Origin: Herbiconiux sp. A18JL235
GTDB lineage: Bacteria > Actinomycetota > Actinomycetes > Actinomycetales > Microbacteriaceae
DNA length: 64,000 nucleotides
Reading direction: 5' to 3'
Assembly: GCF_040939305.1 (NCBI RefSeq)
Contig: NZ_CP162511.1
Span: 2,542,001-2,606,000 of the forward strand
Shown piece after piece: positions 42,356 through 50,079 of this stretch. Under the pieces are notes generated by a model. That model was not told the origin of the DNA. It worked only from the letters and a program-made list of their open reading frames with translations, and did not search any database. Every line of letters starts with the position of its first letter. Position 1 is the first letter of the stretch. A program made the translations under genes and the position numbers.

Positions 42356-43165
42356 CTAGAACTGCGTGTTGCCGGCGTCGACCGTGAGCTCGAGGCTCGT
42401 GACGTACCTCGACTCGTCGGAGGCGAGGAAGAGCACGGCGTTCGACTGGTCGACCGGCTCGGTGATCTCGATCGGCAGCAGGTTGGCGAGCATGCCGCCG
42501 AGCTTCGGGTGCGCCTCGAGCAGCGGGCCGAAGGCGCCTCCGCCGAGCGTGCCCATGGGCGTGTTGACGCCGGTCGGGTGGATCGTGTTGACGCGGATGT
42601 TGTACTCGGCGAGCTCGGTGGCGTAGGCCCGCATGAGCCCCACCACACCGTGCTTCGCGGTGACGTAGGCCGAGAGGAACGGCAGCCCCTTGATGCCGGC
42701 CGCGGAGCTGGTCATGATGATCGAGCCGCCGCCGTTGTCGATGAGGTGCTGCGTGCTGAGCTGGAGGGTGTTCCAGACGCCCTTGAGGTTGGTGCCGATG
42801 GTCTGGTCCCACACCTCCTCCGAGGTGTCCTTCCAGTCGGCGATCACGCAGATGCCCGCGTTCGCCACCACGATGTCGAGCTTGCCGAGCTGGGCGACGC
42901 CCTCGTCGATGGCGGCCTTCATCGCGGCCCGGTCGCGCACATCCGTCTTCGTGGCGATGATGCGACGGTCGAGCGCCTCGACCTGGCGCACGGTCTCGGC
43001 GAGGTCCTCCTCGGTCGAGGAGGGGTAGTCGATGTTCGGGATGTGGTCGGCGAGGTCGACGGCGATGATGTCGGCGCCCTCCTCGGCCAACCGCACCGCG
43101 TGGCTGCGGCCCTGCCCTCGCGCGGCGCCCGTGACGAACGCGACCTTTCCTTCAACACGCCCCAT
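42356..43165 (-). CDS. Mycofactocin-coupled SDR family oxidoreductase (first of three)
   Basis: A 269-residue short-chain dehydrogenase of the mycofactocin-dependent group. I start it at MGRVEGKVAFVTGAARGQG, where GGAAGGAG lies 7 bases upstream; the longer frame adds eight unlikely residues. The insert DLAETVRQVEALDRRIIATK is present. Ser is in IMTSSAAG, with Tyr/Lys in YVTAKHG. It lies 57 bp after mftC, so it is the first substrate dehydrogenase in the operon. Its C-terminal lid (GGGAFGPLLEAHPKLGGML) is distinct from the two following paralogues. Confidence 0.93.
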   Translation of the reverse strand: MGRVEGKVAFVTGAARGQGRSHAVRLAEEGADIIAVDLADHIPNIDYPSSTEEDLAETVRQVEALDRRIIATKTDVRDRAAMKAAIDEGVAQLGKLDIVVANAGICVIADWKDTSEEVWDQTIGTNLKGVWNTLQLSTQHLIDNGGGSIIMTSSAAGIKGLPFLSAYVTAKHGVVGLMRAYATELAEYNIRVNTIHPTGVNTPMGTLGGGAFGPLLEAHPKLGGMLANLLPIEITEPVDQSNAVLFLASDESRYVTSLELTVDAGNTQF

Positions 43166-43222
43166 TGCATGCTCCTTCCACTCCATCACTCCACGCGGGC
43201 CGTGTCTCGGCCCGTGGTCTTG

Positions 43223-44512
43223 TCAGCCCTCGGGCCGGAACCCGGCGAGCGGGTTCTCCTCGCAGGCACTCACCGGTGGCCGGTCGGGCCGGGTGAGGGA
43301 GAGCGTGATCGGCACGGCGCGGCTCTTCTTCGTGCTGATCAGCCCGCTGCTCACGGGTTTGCCGTCACGCCTCGGCCCGCGCACGGTCGAGTGCGAGTGG
43401 TCGCCGTCGGGCTTCGGGATGCTGTCGGCCTCCTTGCGCTTCTCGAGCGCCTCCTCGCCGAAGCCGCGCACGCACTCCGGGTCGGGGCCGTCGAGCGGCA
43501 GCCCGGTGAAGAACTTCGCGGCCATGCAGCCGCCCTTGCAGGAGTCGAAGAAGCTGCAGGATGCGCAGGCACCGCCCGATTGCGGGATGCGCAGGCGGGT
43601 GAACAGCTCGGAGTGCCGCCACACCTCCTGGAACCCGCCGGGCTCGCGCACGTTGCCGGCGAGGAACTCGTCGTGGATCGCGAACGGGCAGGCGTACACG
43701 TCACCGACCGGGTCGATGAGGCACACCACCCGGCCCGCACCGCAGAGGTTGAGACCGGGAAGCGCCTCGCCGTAGGCGGAGAGGTGGAAGAAGCTGTCGC
43801 CCGTGAGCACACCCTCGCCGTTCGCGACGAGCCAGTCGTAGAGCTCGCGCTGCTGCGCGGGCAACGGGTGCAGCTCGTCCCACACGTCGGCGCCGCGGCC
43901 CGACGGCCGCAGGCGGGTGAGCCGCAGCTGGGCGCCGTAGTGGTCGGCGATGGCCTTGAACTCGTCGAGCTGCGGGATGTTCTGCCTGGTGCACACCACC
44001 GAGATCTTGAAACCGGTGAACCCGGCATCCTTCATGTTCTGCATGGCGCGCATCGCCGTGGCGTAGGAACCGGGGCCGCGCACGAAGTCGTTCACCTCGG
44101 CGGTGGCGCCGTCGAGGGAGATCTGCACGTCGACGTAGTCGCTCGCGGCGAGCTTCTCGGCCACCTCGGGGGTGATCTTCACCCCGTTGGTGGAGAACTT
44201 CACCCCGACTTTGTGGGCGGTGGCGTAGTCGACGAGCTCCCAGAAGTCGCTGCGCACCGTGGGCTCGCCGCCACCGATGTTCACGTAGAACACCTGCATG
44301 CGCTCGAGCTCGTCGATGACCGCCTTGCACTCCTCCGTGCTGAGCTCGCGCGGATCGCGACGACCCGAGCTCGACAGGCAGTGCACGCACGAGAGGTTGC
44401 AGGCGTAGGTGAGCTCCCAGGTGAGACAGATCGGCGAATCGAGCCCGTACTCGAACAGGTCGACCAGGCGAGCCGCCTTCGCGGGCGGGCGGGGTGCGTC
44501 GAGGAGGGTCAT
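43223..44512 (-). CDS. mftC: Mycofactocin radical SAM maturase MftC
   Basis: A 429-residue radical SAM/SPASM enzyme. It decarboxylates the C-terminal Tyr of MftA and then forms a Val-Tyr C-C crosslink. The [4Fe-4S] cluster binding Cys residues lie in YACNLSCVHC (C38, C42, C45). The SPASM region carries CGAGRVVCLIDPVGDVYACPF and CASCSFFDSCKGGCMAAKFF, binding two auxiliary clusters. YVNIGGGEPTV is the conserved SAM-binding GGE. The start overlaps the mftB stop by 4 bp (ATGA). The C-terminal about 65 residues, rich in Lys/Pro, match the family tail. Assignment is secure. Confidence 0.97.
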   Translation of the reverse strand: MTLLDAPRPPAKAARLVDLFEYGLDSPICLTWELTYACNLSCVHCLSSSGRRDPRELSTEECKAVIDELERMQVFYVNIGGGEPTVRSDFWELVDYATAHKVGVKFSTNGVKITPEVAEKLAASDYVDVQISLDGATAEVNDFVRGPGSYATAMRAMQNMKDAGFTGFKISVVCTRQNIPQLDEFKAIADHYGAQLRLTRLRPSGRGADVWDELHPLPAQQRELYDWLVANGEGVLTGDSFFHLSAYGEALPGLNLCGAGRVVCLIDPVGDVYACPFAIHDEFLAGNVREPGGFQEVWRHSELFTRLRIPQSGGACASCSFFDSCKGGCMAAKFFTGLPLDGPDPECVRGFGEEALEKRKEADSIPKPDGDHSHSTVRGPRRDGKPVSSGLISTKKSRAVPITLSLTRPDRPPVSACEENPLAGFRPEG

Positions 44513-44784
44513 TGCTGCCTTTCGATCACCATCTGCGACACGGCGAGCGTGCCCAGGGCTAATTGGTAACGGGGCATGTCGGCATCGCCGATGCCCGCAC
44601 GGGAGAACGCGTCGCGGAGCGTCGCCGACCCGGCGAGGCCCTCGACCGCCGCGAGGAGCGCGCGGTCTTTCAAGAAGGAGAGCTTGCGTGTTCCGAAGTG
44701 GTAGAGCAGAGCACCGAAGGGCTCAGGGCGCACCGACACCTGCGGATGCAGGTCCCACGCGCTGTCCAGAGGCGGCGTGGTCAT
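44509..44784 (-). CDS. mftB: Mycofactocin RiPP recognition element protein MftB
   Basis: A 91-residue PqqD-like peptide chaperone that binds the MftA leader and presents it to MftC. The central YHFGTRKLSFLKDRALLAAVEGL (about residues 28-50) is the family core. It starts 9 bp after the mftA stop and overlaps mftC, so precursor, chaperone and maturase are one translational unit. Confidence 0.95.
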   Translation of the reverse strand: MTTPPLDSAWDLHPQVSVRPEPFGALLYHFGTRKLSFLKDRALLAAVEGLAGSATLRDAFSRAGIGDADMPRYQLALGTLAVSQMVIERQQ

Positions 44785-44793
44785 GGCGTCGGA

Positions 44794-44904
44794 CTAGTAG
44801 ACGCCGCACATGCCGTCGATCGACACCTCTTCGACGAGCGAATCCTCGACGACCGACACGTCGTCGTTCACGGTCTCGGTGCTGGCCACATCACGGTCAC
44901 TCAT
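44794..44904 (-). CDS. mftA: Mycofactocin precursor peptide MftA
   Basis: A 36-residue precursor (start MSDRDVAST, end SIDGMCGVY) carrying the invariant C-terminal IDGMCGVY. The last two residues, Val-Tyr, are crosslinked, released and converted to the redox cofactor mycofactocin. The leader is acidic (EEVSI just before the core), which is where MftB binds. The ATG is preceded by AGGAGAATCCC. The gene is far too short for ordinary ORF filters and sits inside a longer spurious frame. A TGACACCG-type palindrome lies 62 bp upstream, in the divergent promoter with mftR. Confidence 0.96.
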   Translation of the reverse strand: MSDRDVASTETVNDDVSVVEDSLVEEVSIDGMCGVY

Positions 44905-44966
44905 GGGATTCTCCTCATGGTCGTATTCGTCTTCTTCGTCGAATCGCGGCGATAGCACGATACTAA

Positions 44967-44981
44967 TGACACCGAGTGCCG
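44967..44981. promoter_or_regulatory. Candidate MftR operator in the mftA/mftR divergent promoter
   Basis: TGACACCGAGTGCCG, half of each arm palindromic (CACC-G-AGTG), lies between the two start codons. On the mftA side it abuts a -10-like CATTAGTAT. On the mftR side it follows GATACT, where the transcript should start, so a bound repressor would block both. The same motif recurs upstream of mftD. TetR family repressors typically bind such short palindromes. Confidence 0.6.
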
Positions 44982-44998
44982 AATGGAAGGGGGCAGAC

Positions 44999-45625
44999 GT
45001 GACCGACGCGTCGGAGACGCCCACCACCGCCCCCGCGCGAGTGGGCAGGCAACCCTCGACCAGCCGGGCCGAACTCAGCCACATCGCCTTGCAGCTCTTC
45101 CTCGAGAACGGCTTCGACGCCACGACGATCGACCAGATCGCGGCGCGGGCAGGAATCGGGCGGCGCACCGTGTTCCGGTACTTCCCGTCGAAGAACGACC
45201 TGCCCTGGGGCGACTTCGACCTGCTGCTCGACCGCATGCGCGCCCACCTCGCGAGCATGCCCGCCGAGCTCCCCCTGGTCGACGCGCTGCACGCCGCCGT
45301 GGTGGAGTTCAACCGGTTCCCCGTCGAGGAGGTGCCCTACCACCGCCAGCGCATGGACCTGCTCCTGAACGTCCCCACGCTGGTCGCCCACTCGACCCTG
45401 CGCTATGCCGCCTGGCGAGCCGTGATCGCCGCCTTCGTCGCGGAGAGACTCGGCGAACCGGAGGAGTCGCTGCGCCCGCAGGCCATCGCCTGGTCGTACC
45501 TCGCGGTCTCCCTCTCGGCCTACGAGCAGTGGCTGCGGCACGACGACGCCGACCTCGCGCTGCTGCTCGACGAGGCGGTGGCAGCGCTGGCCTCGACCTT
45601 CGACACCACCCGCGGCGACGGGTAG
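44999..45625 (+). CDS. mftR: Mycofactocin system TetR-family regulator MftR
   Basis: A 208-residue TetR regulator. The helix-turn-helix region (ELSHIALQLFLENGFDATTI ... GIGRRTVFRYFPSKNDLPWG) closely follows MftR proteins, including the FRYFPSKND block. In mycobacteria MftR represses the mft cluster and is relieved by long-chain acyl-CoAs. The GTG start is preceded by GGAAGGGGG; an ATG at 44966 would place the start inside the candidate operator and is less likely. The gene is divergent from mftA and 7 bp upstream of mftG, forming an mftR-mftG unit. Confidence 0.92.
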   Translation: MTDASETPTTAPARVGRQPSTSRAELSHIALQLFLENGFDATTIDQIAARAGIGRRTVFRYFPSKNDLPWGDFDLLLDRMRAHLASMPAELPLVDALHAAVVEFNRFPVEEVPYHRQRMDLLLNVPTLVAHSTLRYAAWRAVIAAFVAERLGEPEESLRPQAIAWSYLAVSLSAYEQWLRHDDADLALLLDEAVAALASTFDTTRGDG

Positions 45626-45632
45626 CCGCACG

Positions 45633-47279
45633 GTGAGCGCGCCGGCCGACGAGGTCTGGGACGTCGTTGTGGTCGGCGCCGGCGCCTCAGGCTGCGCCCT
45701 CGCTGCGCGCCTCGCCGAAGACCCGTGGCGGCGCGTGCTCGTGCTCGAGGCCGGCCCGGTGCCGGCGTCTGCCGGGGAGTTCCCCACCGACGCCCTCGAT
45801 GCGGCGACGATCGCGGGGGCGGCACCCGGGCATCCGCTCAACTGGGCCTACCCTGCGACGCTCTACGAGGGGCGGCCCTATTCGCTCGCCCGCGGGCGGG
45901 TCGCCGGTGGCTCGACGACCGTCAACGGCGGCTACTTCGTGCGCCCGCGCCGGGTCGACCTCGACGGCTGGGCTGAGCTCGGCGGCACCGGATGGAGCTG
46001 GGAGGCCTGCCTGCCGGCTCTGCGGCGGCTCGAGGCGGATGCTCAGTACGGCACGGATGCGCTGCACGGCTCCTCGGGGCCCATGCCTGTCACCCGCGCG
46101 CCGATCGGGCCCGACGGTGACGGCGGCACCGCGACGGCATCGGCCTTCGTGCGGGCCGCACGGGCCGCCGGGCTGCGGTTCGAGGCCGACAAGAACGGCG
46201 ATCAGCCGAACGGTATCGGCCCGCTGCCGATGAACCTGCGCGACGGCGTGCGCTGGAACGCGGCGCTCGCCTACCTGCTGCCGCCCGTCGGCCGGGCGGC
46301 GGGGCGGCCGAACCTCGAGCTGCGCGGGGAGGCGACGGTGCGGCGGGTGGTGCTGCAGCCGGGCGGCCCCGGTGCGAGCGCTTCGATGCCGCGCGACCGC
46401 CTGCCGAGCACGCCCAGGGTCGTGGGCGTCGAGGTGGCGAGCGGCGGCACAGTGTCGATGGTGCACGCGCGCGAGGTGGTGCTCGCGGCCGGAGCACTCG
46501 CCACCCCGCTGCTGCTGCTGCGATCGGGAATCGGCCCGCGCGACGAACTCGACGCCGCCGGTGTCGCGTGCGCGGTCGACTCGCCCCGGGTGGGGCGGGG
46601 GCTGAGCGACCACCCGCAGGTTCCGGTGACCTGGGTCGACCGGTCGCTTCCGCCGGAGCACCGCGTGCCGAGCCTCGAGATCGTGCTGAACACCGCGGTG
46701 GGCGACGCCGGTGACGAGGTCGAGGTGCTGCCGCTCACGCGGCCGATGGACGAGCTGCTGACGAGCGCGGAGTCCGCGACGCCACAGGGAGCGCTCGACG
46801 CGCCCGGCTCCGCGCGGCGGCTGACGGCGCTGGTGGCGCTGCAGACCTCACGGGCCAGGGGCAGCATCCGTCTCGTCGCGGGAACCGACGGACCCGAGCC
46901 GCGCATCGACCTCGGCTACCTCGACGACCGGCTCGATCGCACCGCCCTGCGTGCCGGGGTGCGGCTCGCCGTCGGCCTGCTGCACTCCCCCGCCTTCGAC
47001 GACGCGACCGGGGTGCAGCCCGAGCCGGCGGTCGTCGGTGACGACGACTCCCTCGACGCCTGGCTCCTCGACCACCTCGGTACGGCCTTGCACAGCTGCG
47101 GCACCGCGGCGTTCGGCGGACCATCCGCCGTGACCGACGGATTCGGGCGGGTGAACGGGGTGAGGGGGCTGCGCATCGCCGACCTGTCGATCGTGCCGAC
47201 GGCTCCCCGGCGCGGCCCGGCCCTCACGGCGGTGCTCGTCGGTGAACGCGTCTCCGATTTCCTGCGCTCGGGGCACTGA
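45633..47279 (+). CDS. mftG: Mycofactocin system GMC family oxidoreductase MftG
   Basis: A 548-residue FAD flavoprotein of the glucose-methanol-choline family. ADP-binding VVVVGAGASGCALAARLAED is near residue 11. The GMC signature RGRVAGGSTTVNGGYFVRP is near 90. The C-terminal catalytic His is in HSCGTAAFGG and GLRIADLSIVPTAPRRG is the last FAD contact. MftG is thought to pass electrons from mycofactocinol to the respiratory chain, regenerating the oxidised cofactor. GTG start, 7 bp after mftR. Its presence argues that the pathway is active even though mftE and mftF are not nearby. Confidence 0.93.
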   Translation: MSAPADEVWDVVVVGAGASGCALAARLAEDPWRRVLVLEAGPVPASAGEFPTDALDAATIAGAAPGHPLNWAYPATLYEGRPYSLARGRVAGGSTTVNGGYFVRPRRVDLDGWAELGGTGWSWEACLPALRRLEADAQYGTDALHGSSGPMPVTRAPIGPDGDGGTATASAFVRAARAAGLRFEADKNGDQPNGIGPLPMNLRDGVRWNAALAYLLPPVGRAAGRPNLELRGEATVRRVVLQPGGPGASASMPRDRLPSTPRVVGVEVASGGTVSMVHAREVVLAAGALATPLLLLRSGIGPRDELDAAGVACAVDSPRVGRGLSDHPQVPVTWVDRSLPPEHRVPSLEIVLNTAVGDAGDEVEVLPLTRPMDELLTSAESATPQGALDAPGSARRLTALVALQTSRARGSIRLVAGTDGPEPRIDLGYLDDRLDRTALRAGVRLAVGLLHSPAFDDATGVQPEPAVVGDDDSLDAWLLDHLGTALHSCGTAAFGGPSAVTDGFGRVNGVRGLRIADLSIVPTAPRRGPALTAVLVGERVSDFLRSGH

Positions 47280-47357
47280 GCGTCGAGCGTCGAACCGCGT
47301 GAGCGCGGCGCCGGCCGTGCCTGCTGCGCCTGCTCGGCCCCGTGCCAGACTGGCGGC

Positions 47358-48104
47358 ATGAAAGACCAGCAGCACGCGCGCGTCTTCGGCACCGAGGCCA
47401 CGGCCTACGAGCTCGGCCGGCCGGGGTACCCCGTCGACGCGGTCGACTGGATCCTCTCCCACGTCGACACCGACGAGGGCACCCCTCCCGACGTGGTCGA
47501 CCTGGGCGCCGGAACCGGCAAGCTCACCGCCTCGTTCGTCGGCCGAGCCGCATCCGTCACCGCCGTCGAGCCCGACGTCGCGATGCTCGCCACCCTCGAG
47601 GCCCGTCTGCCCGGTGTGGTCGCGCTCGAAGGCTCGGCCGAGGCCGTCCCGCTCGGAGCCGCATCGGCCGACCTGGTGACCATGGCCCAGGCCTGGCACT
47701 GGGTCGACCCGGTGGCGGCGAGCGCCGAGGTGGCGCGGGTGCTGCGGCCGGGCGGGGTGCTCGCCCTGCTCTGGAACGTACGCGACGAGGGCACCGAGTG
47801 GGTGGCGGCGCTCAGCCGTACCATCGGCTCGTCGATCGCCGAGGAGTTCGACACCGTACGGCCTCCCCTGGCCGCGCCACTGCGCCGCGACGCCTACGCC
47901 CAGTTCACCTGGGTGAACCGCCTCGACCGAGAGCAGCTCGTCGCCATGGTGACCTCGCGCAGCTACGTCATCGCCATGCGGGCCGCAGAACGAGCGGCCC
48001 TGCTGGCGTCCGTCGACGAACTCATCGATACACACCCGCAGCTGGCCGGGCGTGAGCGGTTCGAGCTGCCCTACCTGACGAGGGTGACGCTCGCCCGGGT
48101 CTGA
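47358..48104 (+). CDS. Class I SAM-dependent methyltransferase
   Basis: A 248-residue methyltransferase-domain protein. Motif I is VVDLGAGTGKLT (residues ~47-58), the acidic end of strand beta2 is VTAVEPD, and post-I motifs include ADLVTMAQAWHWVDP and RVLRPGGVLALLWN. The family (often annotated as ubiE/COQ5-like or trans-aconitate methyltransferase-like) methylates small molecules. Nothing around it indicates the substrate. It starts 78 bp after mftG on the same strand; a link to mycofactocin is possible but not supported by sequence. Confidence 0.9.
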   Translation: MKDQQHARVFGTEATAYELGRPGYPVDAVDWILSHVDTDEGTPPDVVDLGAGTGKLTASFVGRAASVTAVEPDVAMLATLEARLPGVVALEGSAEAVPLGAASADLVTMAQAWHWVDPVAASAEVARVLRPGGVLALLWNVRDEGTEWVAALSRTIGSSIAEEFDTVRPPLAAPLRRDAYAQFTWVNRLDREQLVAMVTSRSYVIAMRAAERAALLASVDELIDTHPQLAGRERFELPYLTRVTLARV

Positions 48105-48129
48105 GCGGCGAACCCGGCGGTGGCGGTCA

Positions 48130-48165
48130 GCCCGCGGCGGGCGGCGCGCCCGCGGCGGGCGGCGC
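48130..48165. repeat. 18-bp tandem duplication in an intergenic gap
   Basis: GCCCGCGGCGGGCGGCGC is repeated exactly twice in the 79-bp gap between the methyltransferase and LssY genes. Each copy contains the self-complementary GCCCGC-x-GCGGGC arrangement, so the DNA can form two adjacent hairpins. Possible terminator of the methyltransferase gene. Confidence 0.75.
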
Positions 48166-48183
48166 ACCGGATACCCTGTCCCC

Positions 48184-49623
48184 ATGCCCGACACCCTGAC
48201 GGAGGCCGACCCCTCGGTGCACGACGCCCCCAGGCGCCGACGAGGCTTCTCGATCAACGCCGTGTTCGACAACGTGTTCTTCGTGGTGGCCGGCGTCGCC
48301 TCGATCTGGCTCGCGTATCTCGTGCTAACCCAGGGCTTCGCCTCGGGCTGGGCCCAGATCTGGTTCTACCTGGTGTTCTGGGTGCTGGTCGCCTACATCG
48401 CGCTGCCGCGCCTTCACCGCATCCTCACGAACATCTACGTGCCGAACTACTTCATCGGCCGCACTCGCACGAGCGACGGGCTGCTCGGCGACCCCGTGAA
48501 CCTCGGCCTGCTCGGCAGCGAGGAGCAGCTGCACACGGCGATGCTCGCGGCGGGATGGACGAGGGCAGACGACCTTTCTCTGCGGAGCGGATGGCGCATC
48601 GTCACCTCCACCCTGCTCCGGCGCAGCTACGACGAGGCCCCGGTGAGCCCGCTCATGCTGTTCGGCCGCAACCAGGACTTCGCCTATCAGCAGGAGGTGA
48701 AGGGCAACCCCGCCAAGCGTCACCACGTGCGCTTCTGGCGTTGCCCCGAGGGCTGGCTGCTGCCCGGCGGGCACCAGACCGACTGGCTCGCGGCGGGCAC
48801 CTACGACCGCGCCGTGGGCTTCTCGCTGTTCACCCTGCAAATCACGCACAAGATCGACGAGAACACCGACGTCGAGCGCGACCACATCGTGACGACGGTG
48901 CAGGCGGCGGATGCGGTGGTCGGCGTGCGGGTGCTGAAGGACTTCGCCACCGGCTACCACTCACGCAACGGCGGCGGCGACTCCATCGTCACCGACGGCG
49001 ACCTCCCGGTGATCGACCTGCGGCGGGTGACGCCGTCGGCAGCGGGGGTCGCCGAGGTGCGGGCGCCCGTGCCGACCCCGCACGACGATGTCGCCGGACG
49101 AGAACCCCTGGCCTCGAAGGTGGTGCGCCGACCCGGCCCGACGGTCTTCGGCGGCGTTGTCGTGCTGCTGCGGGCCTTCGTTCCCGTGCTGCTCGTGCTC
49201 GCCGTGCTGCTCGACTGGTCGGCGGTGCGCGACGCCATCCAGCTCGACACCGGCTCGGAACTGCCCGCGGAGGTCGACCGCGATCTCACGCTGTGGATCC
49301 TCGTGGCGGGCGCCATCGCGTTCGGTATCGCCGAGTTCCTGTTCGGGCTGTTCGTCTTCCTGGGGAGCAACGTGGCGCGCATCCTGGTGATGTCGTTCAG
49401 CGCGATCAACATCATCATCGTCGCCGTCGATCACATCGACGGCAGGGTGCAGATCACCCTCGGAACGAATCTCATCGGGCTCTCGCTCGACATCCTCATC
49501 CTCATCGCGCTGTCGAGCAGCCGGGCACGGGACTACGCCAGGCGCCCCCGCGAGAAGAGGCGGAGCACAGGCGCGGGCCGCGCGCGAAGCGTACCCGTCA
49601 CGCAGCGATCATCGAGAGGCTGA
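48184..49623 (+). CDS. LssY C-terminal domain membrane protein
   Basis: A 479-residue membrane protein. Two hydrophobic helices are at ~residues 28-85. A soluble LssY_C-like domain follows at ~90-285: SEEQLHTAMLAAGWTRADDLSLRSGWRIV, and HHVRFWR with the conserved His and Arg. Three or four further helices follow after 320. The domain occurs in Legionella secretion accessory and PAP2-associated proteins, and its function is unknown. The 3' end overlaps a convergent small gene by 26 bp. Confidence 0.85.
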   Translation: MPDTLTEADPSVHDAPRRRRGFSINAVFDNVFFVVAGVASIWLAYLVLTQGFASGWAQIWFYLVFWVLVAYIALPRLHRILTNIYVPNYFIGRTRTSDGLLGDPVNLGLLGSEEQLHTAMLAAGWTRADDLSLRSGWRIVTSTLLRRSYDEAPVSPLMLFGRNQDFAYQQEVKGNPAKRHHVRFWRCPEGWLLPGGHQTDWLAAGTYDRAVGFSLFTLQITHKIDENTDVERDHIVTTVQAADAVVGVRVLKDFATGYHSRNGGGDSIVTDGDLPVIDLRRVTPSAAGVAEVRAPVPTPHDDVAGREPLASKVVRRPGPTVFGGVVVLLRAFVPVLLVLAVLLDWSAVRDAIQLDTGSELPAEVDRDLTLWILVAGAIAFGIAEFLFGLFVFLGSNVARILVMSFSAINIIIVAVDHIDGRVQITLGTNLIGLSLDILILIALSSSRARDYARRPREKRRSTGAGRARSVPVTQRSSRG

Positions 49624-49960
49624 CGCCCGCGACCGAGAGTGCCATGACGGCGCTCGCGAGGGCGACGTTCGAGAGCATCGACTCGGTGAGGCGCGAGTGA
49701 CGCGCCCCCTGCTCGGCTACGCCCATCGCCTGGGCGAGGTCGCTGCAGCTGCCGAGCCGTCGCCCGGTGGGGCCGGTCACGACGAAGTGGCCTTGGGTGT
49801 ACTCGATCATCCCGGCGTACTCGCCACGGCGCGAGCCCACCCAGAGCTTGGCCTCGGGGCTCGCCCACGTCACCTCGACGGCGACGGGGGACGCCTCGGC
49901 GGCGACCGGGGACACAGCGGCGTGCGACCGCGCTGCACGGATGTCGGTGACGAGAGCCAT
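49598..49960 (-). CDS. Hypothetical protein with a C-terminal membrane helix, 120 aa
   Basis: The first about 85 residues are soluble with EVTWASPEAKLWVGSRRGEYAGMIEY and HFVVTGPTGRRLG strand-rich segments. The last about 22 residues (LSNVALASAVMALSVAGVSLSM) form one helix, so this is likely a tail-anchored protein with its domain in the cytoplasm. The ATG at 49960 has GGAGAGTGGAG upstream. The promoter region is unusually AT-rich and holds the palindrome AGTTCGGCGAACT at 50013-50025. I do not recognise the family. Confidence 0.72.
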   Translation of the reverse strand: MALVTDIRAARSHAAVSPVAAEASPVAVEVTWASPEAKLWVGSRRGEYAGMIEYTQGHFVVTGPTGRRLGSCSDLAQAMGVAEQGARHSRLTESMLSNVALASAVMALSVAGVSLSMIAA

Positions 49961-50079
49961 CGTTGCTCCACTCTCCACTTCGTCTGACTGATTATTAGAA
50001 AGACTAGCGACAAGTTCGGCGAACTAAAGGGGCTTGCGCGGCGAGTCGAGGTCGAGTATGCGCTCGGGCGGGCCTCCGC

